A stretch of 64,000 nt of DNA, from assembly GCA_963556195.1 (NCBI GenBank), contig OY744519.1, forward strand, positions 34,683,801 to 34,747,800, given 5' to 3'. The position numbers and the translations under genes are program-made. The DNA is from Sepiola atlantica (lineage: Eukaryota > Mollusca > Cephalopoda > Sepiida > Sepiolidae). This document shows, piece by piece, positions 37,666-47,941 of the stretch. How positions within the stretch are numbered: the stretch's first letter is position 1; each line of letters starts with the position of its first letter. Below the pieces are notes generated by a model. That model saw nothing but the letters and a program-made list of their open reading frames with translations, did no database searches and was not told the origin of the DNA.

Positions 37666-37666
37666 G

Positions 37667-37668
<2 letters not shown>

Positions 37669-37747
<79 letters not shown>
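37669..37747. repeat. (TA)n microsatellite
   Basis: Pure ta run at the right edge of the SINE duplication. Confidence 0.95.
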
Positions 37748-37749
<2 letters not shown>

Positions 37750-38008
37750 ATTGGAGAATATAAATAGACAATTAGTTAACCCAACCTTAAAGACAATGGA
37801 GACAATGAGATTTAGTCAAATATGTTATAGAGACTTATTAGACCTAATAAGAAATGATTTCGTCTTCGAAACGATCGTACACCAGAAGATCTTGTTTATA
37901 TTAGAATTCATAAAACTGATATCAATATGTTATAAATATATTTATTTCAATTTACCTTTTCTCTCTGTGTTCTAGTCTCTGTCTGTCTCTCTGTCTCTCT
38001 CTCTCTAT

Positions 38009-38075
<67 letters not shown>

Positions 38076-38086
38076 TATATATATAT
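38009..38086. repeat. (TA)n microsatellite
   Basis: ta run preceded by tctg/tctc repeats (37975-38007), directly abutting the 5S-derived SINE. Confidence 0.95.
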
Positions 38087-38352
38087 ACGACACAATCACG
38101 TTGATCACCGAAGTTAAGCGGCGTCGAGCCTGGCCAGTACTAAATGGGTGACCATTTAGGAATACCATGTACTCTCTGCTTATCTCGGTATTGTTTCCAG
38201 TCGTCTTGTACTACTACTTGCCATTGGAATCAAGTAATGCCGACCCAGGAGAGCGGTTGTTGTGGATTGCGCAACCCTTGCAATTACAAATTCACGCGCG
38301 AGCCGCCCCAGGCGGGGCACTCATACGTCGAAATCGACGGGAGAGAGTCCTA
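38087..38352 (+). repeat. 5S-rRNA-derived SINE (copy 1)
   Basis: The head is clearly 5S rRNA-like: 'gatcaccgaagttaagcggc' then 'gtcgagcctggccagtacta' and 'gggtgacc', 'ggaatacca'. This covers the A-box, intermediate element and C-box of the 5S internal promoter. The body continues with 'ccattggaatcaagtaatgc' and 'ggagagcggttgttgtggat', which recurs in the copies at 44783-45080 and 51285-51410. The sequence before 'gatcaccgaag' is lost to (TA)n. 5S-derived SINEs (SINE3 type) are transcribed by RNA polymerase III. Confidence 0.8.
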
Positions 38353-38439
38353 TATATATATATGTTTAAAATGAAATTAAATAAAACTAGATATGCGGAG
38401 GTTTATAAAGGTTTGGCAGTAAAATATAACGGGACGAGA

Positions 38440-38625
38440 ACAATCTTTCTCTGTGGATTAAATAAAGAAGTCCGTTCGAACTTACCTACAGATTGTCGAG
38501 TTCTAGAGAAAGATTCCCGAGTTCGACAAGATGCGCCTAAAGTCGATCGGAAGTTACATCGGCCAAAATGTTGCGAGAATAACATCGAAAATGTGAACAG
38601 TAGCTATACTAATCCAGATAATACA
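38440..38625 (+). repeat. dispersed repeat family C (copy 3)
   Basis: 'ctctgtggattaaataaaga', 'tcccgagttcgacaagatgc', 'gaagttacatcggcc' and 'gttgcgagaataacatcg' appear in order. The 158-codon frame through this and the SINE (38167-38643) is a by-product. Confidence 0.65.
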
Positions 38626-38644
38626 CAACAGGTGAAATCCTGAG

Positions 38645-39452
38645 AGAAAGTAGAATTAATGAAATCGTGGATATTTCTTGTTTCAATTTTTAATTATTTC
38701 AGATATAAACACAACACTAAATTAATCAAAAAACAATATTAGAAGCGATAACCAACCAGTAACTAACATTAACATGAACATAAAAAATAACATGAACAAG
38801 GATAATTGTAACTGTGAAAGGGTTTGAAGGTCACCCCCCCAACACAACAGAAGTACTTTTCACCCTTTGTGGTAAATCTTGCAGCCATTTCAAGTAAAGA
38901 AACTCAACTAAGGAAAATCATTACATATGTAGCACAGCAAATACTTTTAAAAAGTGATTCTGCAACCATTCCCTAGATAATGAGAAATATAACACATTTA
39001 GGTCCCTACATGAAACCAATAAAACATAGTAAGTGGAAATAATTAAGAAGAGTGGTTCATGTAAATCTCTCAATAAGCTATGTTACTTGCGTCTTAATGA
39101 GAAGTTAGAACTTATTAGATTCAGTGATAAGGAAAAGTCCTTAATAAGAAACCAGATATTTAAATTAATTGTAGACATAACAAAACATATACACAAGATA
39201 ATTTCTAAATAACTCCGTAACTTTAAGACGTTGTTCGTTTTTTTTTCTTAGCTCTATCTTAGATAAAAAAGATATGCATGTGCTAGGGACCCGCTATGTT
39301 GAATGCATTAAATACTGTTTATGTGTGTATCATTGCGCCTAAATGCTTGTGTTTTATTTTCTAATTTCCTATGTATTTGCCTGTTGGTTTTATTCATAAG
39401 AGTTTGAAGTATCAGTATATATGTGCTTTTGTATATTTATGTATATATATAC

Positions 39453-39455
<3 letters not shown>
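38645..39455. other. no feature recognised
   Basis: AT-rich sequence. A short (TA)-rich and (CATA)n stretch begins near 39415. No RNA or protein signature. Confidence 0.35.

Positions 39456-39461
<6 letters not shown>

Positions 39462-39538
<77 letters not shown>
39462..39538. repeat. (TA)n microsatellite
   Basis: Preceded by (CATA)n. Pure ta run. Confidence 0.95.
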
Positions 39539-39540
<2 letters not shown>

Positions 39541-39585
39541 GAAAATGAAAAAGGAAAACCAAAAAATGGATGTTTTTTATGTGTA

Positions 39586-39626
39586 CATCAACGTTTCGTC
39601 TTTATTTATAAGACTTCATCAGGATG
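39586..39626 (-). ncRNA. hammerhead-ribozyme-like motif
   Basis: The minus strand reads CATC-CTGATGA, one extra A, then GTCTT-ATAAATA-AAGAC (stem II, 5 bp), GAA, ACGTT, then GATG pairing with CATC (stem I, 4 bp). Stem III would be a single A-U pair, as reported for minimal hammerheads of Penelope-like elements. The extra base before stem II departs from the classical core. Confidence 0.5.
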
Positions 39627-39689
39627 ATAAAATAGAGAAAAAATGTCATGCCAGCACAGATACATGTAGGGTAGACATATTGGGAAAAA

Positions 39690-40030
39690 TAGAATGAAAT
39701 AGTGGCCAACTGCTGGGTGGACGTCCGTATTTGTTGGAGAAATAGAAATGAATGTAGAAAAGAATGAGTGGGGAAAAAATGGAAGGATGGGGTGAGCCAG
39801 GACTACTGTGGCTGGTGGTAAGAGAAAGAAGTGGGGGTGAGCAGGGGTAAAGTGGATGGCAGAGAGGGAGGTGAGGAAGAGGGGGGGGAGAGGGGTGTTT
39901 GACCAGATGGCTGCGGTTCAAGATTGAAGGGGAAAAAGTAGGTTGGAATGTTTGTGTATGGGGGGTGTATGCAGGGAAAGGAGGATGGGTAGAGAGGAAG
40001 GGAGGCTGTGATTTTGGTGGATGGGCGAAA
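39690..40030. other. strand-asymmetric purine-rich (G-rich) segment
   Basis: The plus strand is dominated by G and A, with many ggg and gggg runs (for example 39878-39888), in otherwise AT-rich DNA. The 91-codon Pro/Ser/His-rich antisense frame (39646-39921) follows from this composition. Several G runs could support quadruplex or triplex structures. Confidence 0.6.
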
Positions 40031-40177
40031 GTTATGGTCTTAGAGAGCGTTTTGAGAAAATGAGGGAATTTAAGAAGGGGTATGGGAGAAAATATATATA
40101 TAGGCTTGGCTCTGTCCGTTTCTCATATTTGTGTCATTTTCTCTCTCTATATAAATTGTTTGCATGTAACAGTAACC

Positions 40178-40179
<2 letters not shown>

Positions 40180-40254
<75 letters not shown>

Positions 40255-40256
40255 CA
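40180..40256. repeat. (TA)n with (GATA)n edge
   Basis: ta run followed by 'gatagatagatagaca'. Confidence 0.95.
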
Positions 40257-40376
40257 GATAGATAGATAGACAGATAGATAAATGAAAAAGAGAAATAAAA
40301 AATGTAAAAATAACAAATCTATTTCATCTTCAATTTTTCAATCCAAAGTGTATTCAATAAAAGTATATTTATGTTT

Positions 40377-40427
40377 CTTTCCTTAAGCCAAACTTTTCAT
40401 AAATTGGAATCTTATCATCAGAGGAAG
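40377..40427 (-). ncRNA. hammerhead-ribozyme-like motif, three stems drawable
   Basis: The minus strand has CTTCCT-CTGATGA, a weak stem II region (UAAGAU...AUUUAU), GAA, AAG-TTTGG-CTT (stem III, 3 bp), an A at the cleavage position, then AGGAAAG pairing with CTTCCT (stem I, one bulge). Both core blocks (CUGAUGA, GAAA) are present. Stem II is imperfect. Homologous to 36624-36669. Confidence 0.5.
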
Positions 40428-40723
40428 TACATAGATAGATACACTGTCAGCAACACATTGTCACTTGACATTTTTCTATCTGGATATACTTTACATTTTA
40501 ACAACTTTATAACACATTTATATCCATTTTCTATTATCTTCTCAAATTTGTCAAATTTTGAATTTTGGCTACTTCCCTGCCAACTTATCTATCTATGTAA
40601 TTTCCTCTTACATTTTTTATTTCTCTTTTTTAATTCATCTATATTATAGCCGTTTCCAGTATATTGAGCTAAAATCATTTCACAATAGGTTGAAACTTCT
40701 AAAAGTATACATACTACTTTCAG

Positions 40724-40728
<5 letters not shown>

Positions 40729-40807
<79 letters not shown>
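40729..40807. repeat. (TA)n microsatellite
   Basis: Pure ta run. It interrupts the Penelope-like remnant that begins immediately after it. Confidence 0.95.
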
Positions 40808-40810
<3 letters not shown>

Positions 40811-41060
40811 TCTTGTAAACTCTAGCTAAATTTACCAACATATGTATAAACATAACTGAAACCAATTCCATTTAAGATAATTCTAGTCAATAATACTAAA
40901 ATAATACATTCCGAAACAAATTTAAAAATGAAAAATACTCGAAACTATCTTCATCAAAACCCAAAAACCTACAATTAATAAATTTACATATAAAACCAGT
41001 AACAACATTTTAAAATGATTAACTTAATATGATTTTATCATGTGACGCTAATTTTGGTGT
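40808..41060 (+). pseudogene. Penelope-like ORF C-terminal remnant (GIY-YIG end)
   Basis: Homologous to the minus-strand ORF end at 31100-31345. 'taaactctagctaaatttac' parallels the complement of 31330, and 'acaacattttaaaatg' is shared exactly (41004). Translation gives an IYQH block, then NTKIIHSE, then a decayed C-terminus. The ORF is cut at its 5' side by (TA)n and broken by stops. Confidence 0.7.
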
Positions 41061-41390
41061 CGCGGAATTTAAATTGTTAACGTCTTTACCGGAACAGTGT
41101 TAAAATGTTCCCCTGGCGTCTAACTGACTTCTCATGACTGTTTCCCAGCTCCCTTTTCAAATTCTCTGATGTTCTCCAGCTTCTTTGTGTATTTCGTTTT
41201 TGACCTGATGATGATTCGACCAAGAATCGAAAACGTTCGTGATACATATGGAAAATACATTATCTTTATATATTTTAACAGAGAAATGCTGAACAAGTAA
41301 AAACAGTTGTAATTAAGCAGTGGAATTCTGTTATTTTAAAGAATGTTTACTTTAATGAAAAATGTCTGCCTAAATACACACGCACACACT
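41061..41390 (+). mobile_element. Penelope-like 3' untranslated tail
   Basis: Continues the preceding remnant. Contains 'cctgatgatgattcgaccaa' and 'gaatcgaaaacgttcgtg' (41210-41245). The same block appears inverted at 30930-30965 and upright at 32008-32040. The order CTGATGA, a stem-loop GATTC...GAATC, GAAA is hammerhead-like but stem I is not evident. The end 'gtaattaagcagtggaattc' matches the termini of the 30.8-32.1 kb element. Confidence 0.6.
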
Positions 41391-42237
41391 ATATATAATT
41401 ATATGACGTAAGAGTATTTGCATGTATGTATATTTAAGAATGTAGGCCATGTGTCTAAGTATACGTGGTTTTAAAATATTTATATCTCTTTGCAAGTGTC
41501 ATAGTCCCATTATTTTGTGTGAGGGCCGAAGAGATGGAACTTGTGACTTACCGAGTTTTTTCATAGTCGTTCAGCCTACAAATTTCAAGGTCAGACAAAA
41601 TACAGTATTATCTCGTCTGTGTCTATAGTTTTCTTAAGCTCGTGATAAATTTATAAAAATGGAGAATAGAAGGAAATAAAATCAATTTAAAAAATAACAA
41701 CAGAATATTATCTACGGTTGTGGTAAAAAACTTTTTTAACATATCATGTGACCTCCTTTGCTTGTACCCTCTAGAAACTAATGTTCTCTCATTTTCATTT
41801 CTGCTTTCATACTAAATATTTAGTTGGAGGATTCCTCAGAATAGAGAAACACACGAGCTTACACACATTAAAGAAAACACTTCACACACACACACATACA
41901 CGAAACATAATAAATAGACATTCACACAGACACACGCATATACGTACCCAGAGACCGCTTATTTTACACAGTTGCGCTCTCCCTCAGACAAAGGTCAAAA
42001 GGGGCACAGACTCACGCACATACTAGACACAGATAAACACACTTTTCATTGGATTAAAAAACTACTGGTCTTTTAAGACTAATCACAGGATAAGGACAAA
42101 CGAAAAAACGCAAAAACATTTATTTTTTTCTTATTAGTAAATGTCTGAAACACGTGTAGCATTACAACGTCACATTTAGACATGAAATACAAAATATGTA
42201 AAGTGGAACGTTTTGAATTATTTATAAATAATAACAA
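41391..42237. other. no feature recognised
   Basis: Mixed sequence with a (CA)n-rich stretch near 41880-41945. No domain or RNA found. Confidence 0.35.
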
Positions 42238-42292
42238 TTTAAAATGTTCTACCATTAAATGCGCATCAAAAGCCACATGTACACACACGCAT

Positions 42293-42303
42293 CTCTCTCT
42301 CTT

Positions 42304-42376
<73 letters not shown>
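42293..42376. repeat. (CT)n(AT)n compound microsatellite
   Basis: Left inverted partner of the tract at 42557-42708. Confidence 0.97.
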
Positions 42377-42380
<4 letters not shown>

Positions 42381-42491
42381 TACTGGTTCGAATGGTTTCG
42401 GTAGGAATCCGAATAAGAGAGCTCGATGTCCAATTAAGCAGAGCAAGTATAAATTTGAAGATGAGATGAATTAGATGAACATTTCGGTTGT

Positions 42492-42537
42492 GTACATAAT
42501 AGTCTATTTCGACCTTATTTTGGTCTCCTCAGATGTA
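42492..42537 (-). ncRNA. complete hammerhead-ribozyme candidate (type I layout)
   Basis: The minus strand in order: stem I strand UACAU, core CUGAGGA, stem II GACC-AAAAUAA-GGUC (4 perfect pairs, no extra base), core GAA, stem III AUA-GAC-UAU, a U at the cleavage position, then AUGUA closing stem I (5 pairs). Every invariant core nucleotide of the hammerhead is present: C3 U4 G5 A6 N7 G8 A9, then G12 A13 A14, with the A15.1-U16.1 pair. The base at position 17 is U, allowed but not the preferred C. Short stem III is typical of hammerheads in Penelope-like elements and retrozymes. Folding was done by hand. Cleavage is not shown. Confidence 0.6.
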
Positions 42538-42554
42538 TCTTCGACCACGATTCA

Positions 42555-42708
<154 letters not shown>

Positions 42709-42832
42709 ATGTGCGTGTGTGTACATGTGGGTTTTGATGCGCATTTAATGGTTGGAGATGGGGTTTCGTCAGAGCAAACGCAATTATTGGAACGCTTCGT
42801 TGCACGCAAAAAAAACTGATCCGAAAATTGAA

Positions 42833-42882
42833 TTTACTCTGATGAAGCTCCCATCAAAGGCAGATCGAAATATTGAAGTAAA
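42833..42882 (+). ncRNA. hammerhead-ribozyme-like motif (stem II decayed)
   Basis: TTTACT-CTGATGA at 42833 and AGTAAA at 42877 form a perfect 6-bp stem I around CUGAUGA and GAAA core blocks. Stem II (AGCTCC...GCAGATC) pairs poorly, and a U at position 16.1 is not evident. It lies in the opposite orientation to 42492-42537, on the other side of the foldback unit. Confidence 0.35.
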
Positions 42883-43409
42883 ATAAACCTCTTTTCAAAA
42901 TAGAGATTGGACCAATGTGACGTTGGAGGCAAAGCCACTGCATTAGATACATTGTTCCACCAATTCCCTAATCTCAAAGAAATACTTTTTTTTTCTTCTA
43001 CATTGTTTACTAGACGACCGATGAACTGTTGAGTCAACTTGATACATTGTACATTCGATAAATAAATAGATAGATATAAAAAAGTAAGAAAAGTAAATGG
43101 TTAGATAGGCCAGAGAGTATCAATGTTTGAAGCAACTGTAATAGAATCAATAGACACAGCTTCTCTCAGATGAAGTTGCGACGACACGTCCAATGAAAAT
43201 GCTTCTTAACATTTTTTCCTCTTTATTCATGTTATTGAATTATTGACGTCATTTGTCTCCCTCCATCACCTTTTGTCTTATTTGCCCACTTTCATTGTTC
43301 TATTTTTCCTTTCCCAACACTTCTCATTTTATTTCCCGTCCCTTATATAAAGTATTCAATGTGCAAACTGGCAAAGTAATCAGAAATCTATTACTATATA
43401 GACAATAAT

Positions 43410-43560
43410 TACGTTGACACACATGTCCCTGTTAGAACACTGAAGGTAAGTGACGTTGAGCCTAGTCAGTACAAGATGAGTAACCATTTGCGAACACCAG
43501 TCGCTGTATGTGGGCACCTAGCTATAGGCAAATAGCGTCGCCAACCTGCAGTGCTTAGCG
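43410..43560 (+). repeat. 5S-rRNA-derived SINE (copy 2, diverged)
   Basis: 'gttagaacactgaaggtaag', then 'tgacgttgagcctagtcagt' and 'atgagtaaccatttgcgaac', follows the 5S rRNA order through the A box and C box with many substitutions. The body after 43505 differs from the other copies. A 99-codon antisense frame (43466-43765) crosses it and is not gene-like. Confidence 0.6.
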
Positions 43561-43733
43561 AGCGAATATAGAACAACTCCTGAATGACAGACACCAATAA
43601 GGTAGAAGGAAACCAGGAGTGATAAAACACCTTGTGTTTAAGGCATAAAAAATCACCGTTGCGACAACACACGGATTCTTCAAGTAGAAAACGTGTAACG
43701 CAAACAGAAGAAGAGAAGAAAAACGTTTTTCTT

Positions 43734-43771
43734 ACTGAAGAGGACGTGTAGACGTCGAAAATCAATTAATT
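43734..43771 (+). other. hammerhead-like core fragment
   Basis: TACTGAAGA, one G, GACGT-GTAG-ACGTC (stem II), GAAA. Both core blocks and a strong stem II are present, with one extra base. Stem I and stem III partners are not evident. Confidence 0.3.
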
Positions 43772-44782
43772 TATTTAAAAAAATTAAACTGTTTTTGGAT
43801 TCGAATATTTTCAAAGTTATTCAAATCATGCAATGCTTCTACACTGAAGAACGATTCATGAGACTAGATCAGTTGTTATCTGGTCGTCTTCAGTTCCTCA
43901 GTAAGCTGATAACACATGCAATTCCAGCGCCACAATCACTACTACCACAAACTCATACAAATAGTGAGAGAAACTCATACTCACAAACGTCAAATAGCAC
44001 TAGAGCTATTACAAAACTATTGCAGTTAAAAAAGAAACCCCACTCTCTTTCCTTTAAGAGATTAAAAAAAAACTATTCGTTCAAAAGTTTTATATCGAAA
44101 AAACTTTTAAAATCTTTGTGGTACTGTCTTTGTTTATCGTTACACATGGTTCGGTCCCATATGAATAATCTAAAGGTTTGTAAAATAGATATTTTTAAAG
44201 GAATTATATCTATTGACTGATATCGTTGAACTCAAGGTTATTTAATTCAATATTATTGAATTTGATATTAAGAGATGAATACATTATTGATCCGCAAACA
44301 ACAACCGTAACATTATGTGCAAAACTTAAGAGGCATAAACCTTAACGAATATAAAAGAATTACAACGATTTTAATCGAACTATTTATAAATGTTTGCATT
44401 TTCTTTCAACAGAAATCAATTTTTGATTTTACTGTTCGAACATAATGGTAAGCATAACAGGTTTAACATAGATTCTAATTCAGAGATTATGTTCAAAACC
44501 TCCAAAGTGTCTTTGTAGAATATAACTATGCTTTGAAAGTAAATACGTTCTCGCCGCTATGATTCATGAGGCAACCAACCAAGGCAGAACTTCCGTCGAA
44601 TCGTACGTAACTGCGTCTAGAATTTGTTGATTATCTTTTCTATTCCAATGCCGTTTCTAGCTCATTTCAGAGATACCCCTCATGGATGGTTATTCAATAC
44701 TAAATATAGGTATTCACTTAAAGATTATTGTGCTTCAAGTTTTTAATATCTTCAAATCTTTATTTATGGTGTTTACTATAAG
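43772..44782. other. unassigned, with an unrecognised 141-codon frame
   Basis: A frame at 43795-44220 (+) encodes a Lys/Ser/Leu-rich 141-residue protein with no domain I recognise. The composition follows the AT-rich DNA. I do not regard it as a supported gene. Confidence 0.25.
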
Positions 44783-45085
44783 GACATACTCATGTTGACG
44801 TATCGGTTCCCATCAGATCTTCGAAGTCAAATGACGTTTAACCTGGTCAGTATTAAAATGGGTGACAATTTAGGAATATCAGGTTTTCTATCTAAAAGAA
44901 CTCTCTGCTTATCATAACATTACTTTCAATCGCCATGGACTTCTCAGTTCCACTGGAATCAAACGTTGCCGATTTAGGAGCGTACTCGTTGTAGATTGTG
45001 CCACTCTTGTTTCATAATTAACTCCGAGCACGTGCTCCCTTACGGGGTATCCATTGTCTCTCGAGAAGAACGGATACCGTTTTTT
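44783..45085 (+). repeat. 5S-rRNA-derived SINE (copy 3, longest)
   Basis: The most complete copy. The 5S 5' region ('atcggttcccatcagatctt') is present, then 'cgaagtcaaatgacgtttaa', 'cctggtcagtattaaaatgg' and 'gtgacaatttaggaatatca'. The body 'ccactggaatcaaacgttgc', 'cgttgtagattgtgcc' and 'cttacggggtatccattgtc' ends at 'ctcgagaagaacggataccg'. The body matches 38214-38350 and 51296-51410. Confidence 0.78.
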
Positions 45086-45097
45086 TTTTAAATTTAA

Positions 45098-45330
45098 ACT
45101 AGTTATTCATCAACATAGTCTCTGATTCTATTCATCAACATGGTACACTGATTCAAACGCTTTTCTAACAATTCAATGCCTTTTTGTAGAAAGATTTACC
45201 CCTGGCCATAAAATACGCCTCAGTTTCCAATATCACTTCTTAATTGGAGCCAAATCTCTTTCTCTTTTCCCCATATAGCAATCTTTTGAGGTATGTAAAT
45301 AGCCAGTAGTCGCTTGGGCTTAATTTTGAG
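45098..45330 (-). pseudogene. mariner/SETMAR-type transposase C-terminal remnant
   Basis: The minus strand reads PSDYWLFTYLKRLLYGEKRK, then (after one stop) EVILETEAYFMARGKSFYKK, then GIELLEKRLNQCTMLMNRIR and DYVDE before the stop at about 45100. This is the standard mariner C-terminus: the 'SPDLAPSDYxLF' block containing the last catalytic aspartate, then the 'EAYFxxKxKxFYxxGIxxLxxRWxxCIxxxGDYVxE' helices. The 'LPPYSQN' piece just upstream lies in another frame. A stop and frameshift make it non-functional. Unlike the remnants at 1430 and 50290, it belongs to the mariner/SETMAR branch. Confidence 0.83.
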
Positions 45331-45877
45331 AATAGGGTGGCAGTGGAAGCAATTCGGAGTGCAATTCATATAGTTTTCACATCGTTGCGATCGACTTTAT
45401 TCAACCGATAGATGAGACGCTGGCAGGTGCTTCAACTCCTGGTCGGAGTTGATCTGGGAATACTACTCATGAAGCGATGACATCACACTTCACAAAACTA
45501 AAATAAAAATGAGAACGAAATACCGGATGTCGATTCTGTCTATGTCCGGTATATAATTAGTTAAAATTAGATGTACATCCGCGGCGTTGCCCAAGAGTGT
45601 TGCTACATTCATATTGTTTATCTCTAAATTATGCCGTTTTTGAAATATTATTTTTGTAAATATAATTTTTAAAGTAAAAATTAATTAAATTTTAGAAATT
45701 CACGTATTCAGTCATTTTTTAAAACTAATAATAAAATATAAAAATGTCTGACTTGTTTACGAAAAAAAAACGGAAATGCATTGGTTTTAGTACTTTACGC
45801 TATTTGATTTTTGATTTAAATAAATAATGTGTTTATAGTAAATAATAGATTTCCAACAATGAAGAGAGAAAAAGCGA
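45331..45877. other. no further feature recognised
   Basis: Decayed upstream mariner sequence up to about 45470, then AT-rich sequence. 'cggatgtcgattctgtctat' with 'gtccggtata' (45525-45555) may be part of an element terminus. Confidence 0.35.
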
Positions 45878-45952
45878 GTGCTGAGACCAGTGATTGAAAC
45901 TCGGATCTTAAGATCTTCAGTTTGACGCTCAACCAAATAAGCTCATTGGGCT
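45878..45952 (-). tRNA. tRNA-Phe(GAA)-like relic or SINE head
   Basis: The minus strand starts 'gcccaatgagcttatttggt' 'tgagcg', has an anticodon-arm region 'aaactgaagatctt' with GAA in the loop position, then 'agatccgagtttcaatcac' as the T-arm. The 75-nt length and the order match tRNA-Phe. The acceptor stem (gcccaat against the 3' end) does not pair properly, and the D-arm GG and T-loop deviate. It is most likely a pseudogene or a tRNA-derived retroposon head. Confidence 0.5.
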
Positions 45953-46364
45953 GGCCATATTATTGTCATGCTAAGCATTTTGTAATTCTACTGGCTTAAG
46001 GGTAAACAGTTTACGCCGTTATCTAGTTAAGATGGCGCCCATTGGAAAATGTTCCTAGGCGGATGAAATCTATTTGGAAGGAAATTGAATCGAAATATAT
46101 TTAACAAAAACTAACAACAACTGACAGATCAGAATCAAATATGTTTTATGTAAAAAGAATGTTATTAATCACAAATATTCAAAACAGCTACTTATTTTAC
46201 TTCTTTATATAGACTATGCGCTATATTAATACCCCCTATATATAATTATTTGCTAACTCCCAAATCTAGGCTGGGCACTGTAGTAAGTAATATTAACACA
46301 GCCGTCATCGTAGCTTTAATGTATGTTCCTTCAGCAATTGAACACTCTTGACGAGAGCTGCCTT

Positions 46365-46435
46365 TAGTGGCCCTGTGGGCTAAAGCGTCAGAGTTTTAGT
46401 TAAAAACATAACTCGTGTTCCGGGGTTTCTAGTCA
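46365..46435 (+). repeat. tRNA-derived SINE head
   Basis: 'agtggccctgtgggctaaag' (A-box region), 'cgtcagagtttt' and 'ttccggggtttctagtc' (B-box region) follow a tRNA layout with decayed stems. Confidence 0.5.
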
Positions 46436-46483
46436 TGCTATGACGATGAAATGTATACGTATTTAGATAAAAACAAATATTTA

Positions 46484-46486
<3 letters not shown>

Positions 46487-46518
<32 letters not shown>
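46487..46518. repeat. (TA)n microsatellite
   Basis: Short pure ta run. Confidence 0.95.
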
Positions 46519-46522
<4 letters not shown>

Positions 46523-46689
46523 AATAATAGAGCATAGTAATAGTTAAACATATAAAAAAACAAATATTATTCGTATATGAACATCTGTTGATTTCAGGTT
46601 TCAAAATATTAACAGCGTTATCTTTCCAGACATCCAGAAGACATTGTCAGAACAGTAATTCTCCGAACAGAATAGCTTTGCATCACTTT

Positions 46690-47240
46690 TGTGTCCTCTT
46701 ACGAATATTAAAATGAAGATATAATGCTACCCAGTCCTTATTCCAATTTAGATCTATATCTATTACATGTCTAGAGTATATAAAATGTCTAAAATTTAAG
46801 GCTTAGGCTGAAGGAGGCTTAAGAAGAAACTGAAATTGGTTTCTAATGACTATGAATCAACTTTAATCAAAATCTGAAATATTTGAATTTTCAAATAGGA
46901 AGTTGTGTCCATATTATGCCCCGTAAGAAGTATTTTATATACTCGAAAAAAAACCCCCCTGAAATTTGGGCAATATTTATTGAATGATGTCCAATACCTA
47001 TTGTTAAAATTTCACAAAAATCGGAGGCATCGTAATTTTCACGAAAAGCTTCCATCTTCTTTTAACCCCTTTTGTATGAAACTAAATTAAACTAAAATAT
47101 AGCCCACAATACCGTCCCTTACATCGAGCTTCTGTGTTGAAAATTTCATAATGATCAGTCAATTGATTTAGAAGTGAATCTTGTACACACAAAAATACAA
47201 CCATATAAACATACCCAACTTTATATAGATAGAAGACAAG
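46690..47240 (+). repeat. dispersed repeat family E (reference copy)
   Basis: Blocks 'aaatctgaaatatttgaatt' (46868), 'tgttaaaatttcacaaaaat' (47002), 'aaatatagcccacaatacc' (47094) and 'taatgatcagtcaattgatt' (47149) recur in order at 32275-32790 and inverted at 30090-30315 and 55700-56510. No coding capacity. It may be the untranslated part of a larger element. Confidence 0.75.
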
Positions 47241-47527
47241 CTCAATATTTAACATTAAATAGAAATAGTTTAAATTCGTAACAAGCAGGAATAAGACCCG
47301 AATATGATAGCCAATTAAGAAGCCTGTTCATCCGTCACTCAAAATAGAAGATTTAGCAATGATTGACGCAGTTCTTCCGGGCAATAGTAAGGTCACTTTT
47401 TGTTTATTTGAGCCACTTAATATACATATACTTACAATGAGTAAGTTACACAGAAACGTTTATGTTTCATTCCCGAGAGAAATAACATAACTGAAAGGAT
47501 TTACATTATACGATCGTTTTTATATTT

Positions 47528-47940
47528 AAGCTGTCTCAACTCCAACTTCTAAAGTCCTTGACTTTATTACCCCCTACCTATTCGTTTCCATACACCAATC
47601 TAGTGGGGGTGACCTCTTCTCTTCTCTGCAACCCATTTCGTACAGAAGATATGTTGCTGTCCTCTCTACTGTATCGATATATTCATGGTATGTGCTCAAC
47701 TGAGCTCCAATCCCTCGTCGCTCCATCTAAAACATTCACACTCAGAACTCACCTTACTACAACCACAGCAGAAGACTCTCATTTATTTCTCTCTCTCCGT
47801 ACCAAAACCTAATCGCAAGTTCCATAAACAAGTTTCTTGCTTAGAGGAACCACGAAGCTGCTATCCAGCCGACTTTAGCATGGTCGTCTTCAAGTCTAAA
47901 GTAAACAAAAACTTGTTAAGACGTCGTCTTGTATAATCAA
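47528..47940 (+). pseudogene. LINE reverse transcriptase C-terminal remnant
   Basis: Plus-strand LINE ORF2 tail in two frames. First frame: LLYRYIHGMCSTELQSLVAP (47660-47720) with SKTFTLRTHLTTTTAE after it, the conserved 'LFYRYxHGxCSxELxxLVPP' block. After a frameshift at about 47800 it continues to NRKFHKQVSCLEEPRSCYPA and ends MVVFKSKVNKNLLRRRLV before a stop. A 5'-truncated pseudogene and the clearest of the four such tails here. Confidence 0.82.
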
Positions 47941-47941
47941 T

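Noticed and set aside
38087..38178. Genuine 5S rRNA gene
   Set aside because: The 5' third is missing, the helices are disrupted, and the same non-5S body follows in other copies, so it is a SINE.
39646..39921. Proline-rich 91-codon antisense protein
   Set aside because: Explained entirely by the purine-rich strand composition.
43795..44220. 141-codon frame as a gene
   Set aside because: Low-complexity Lys/Ser/Leu content expected from AT-rich DNA, and no domain.
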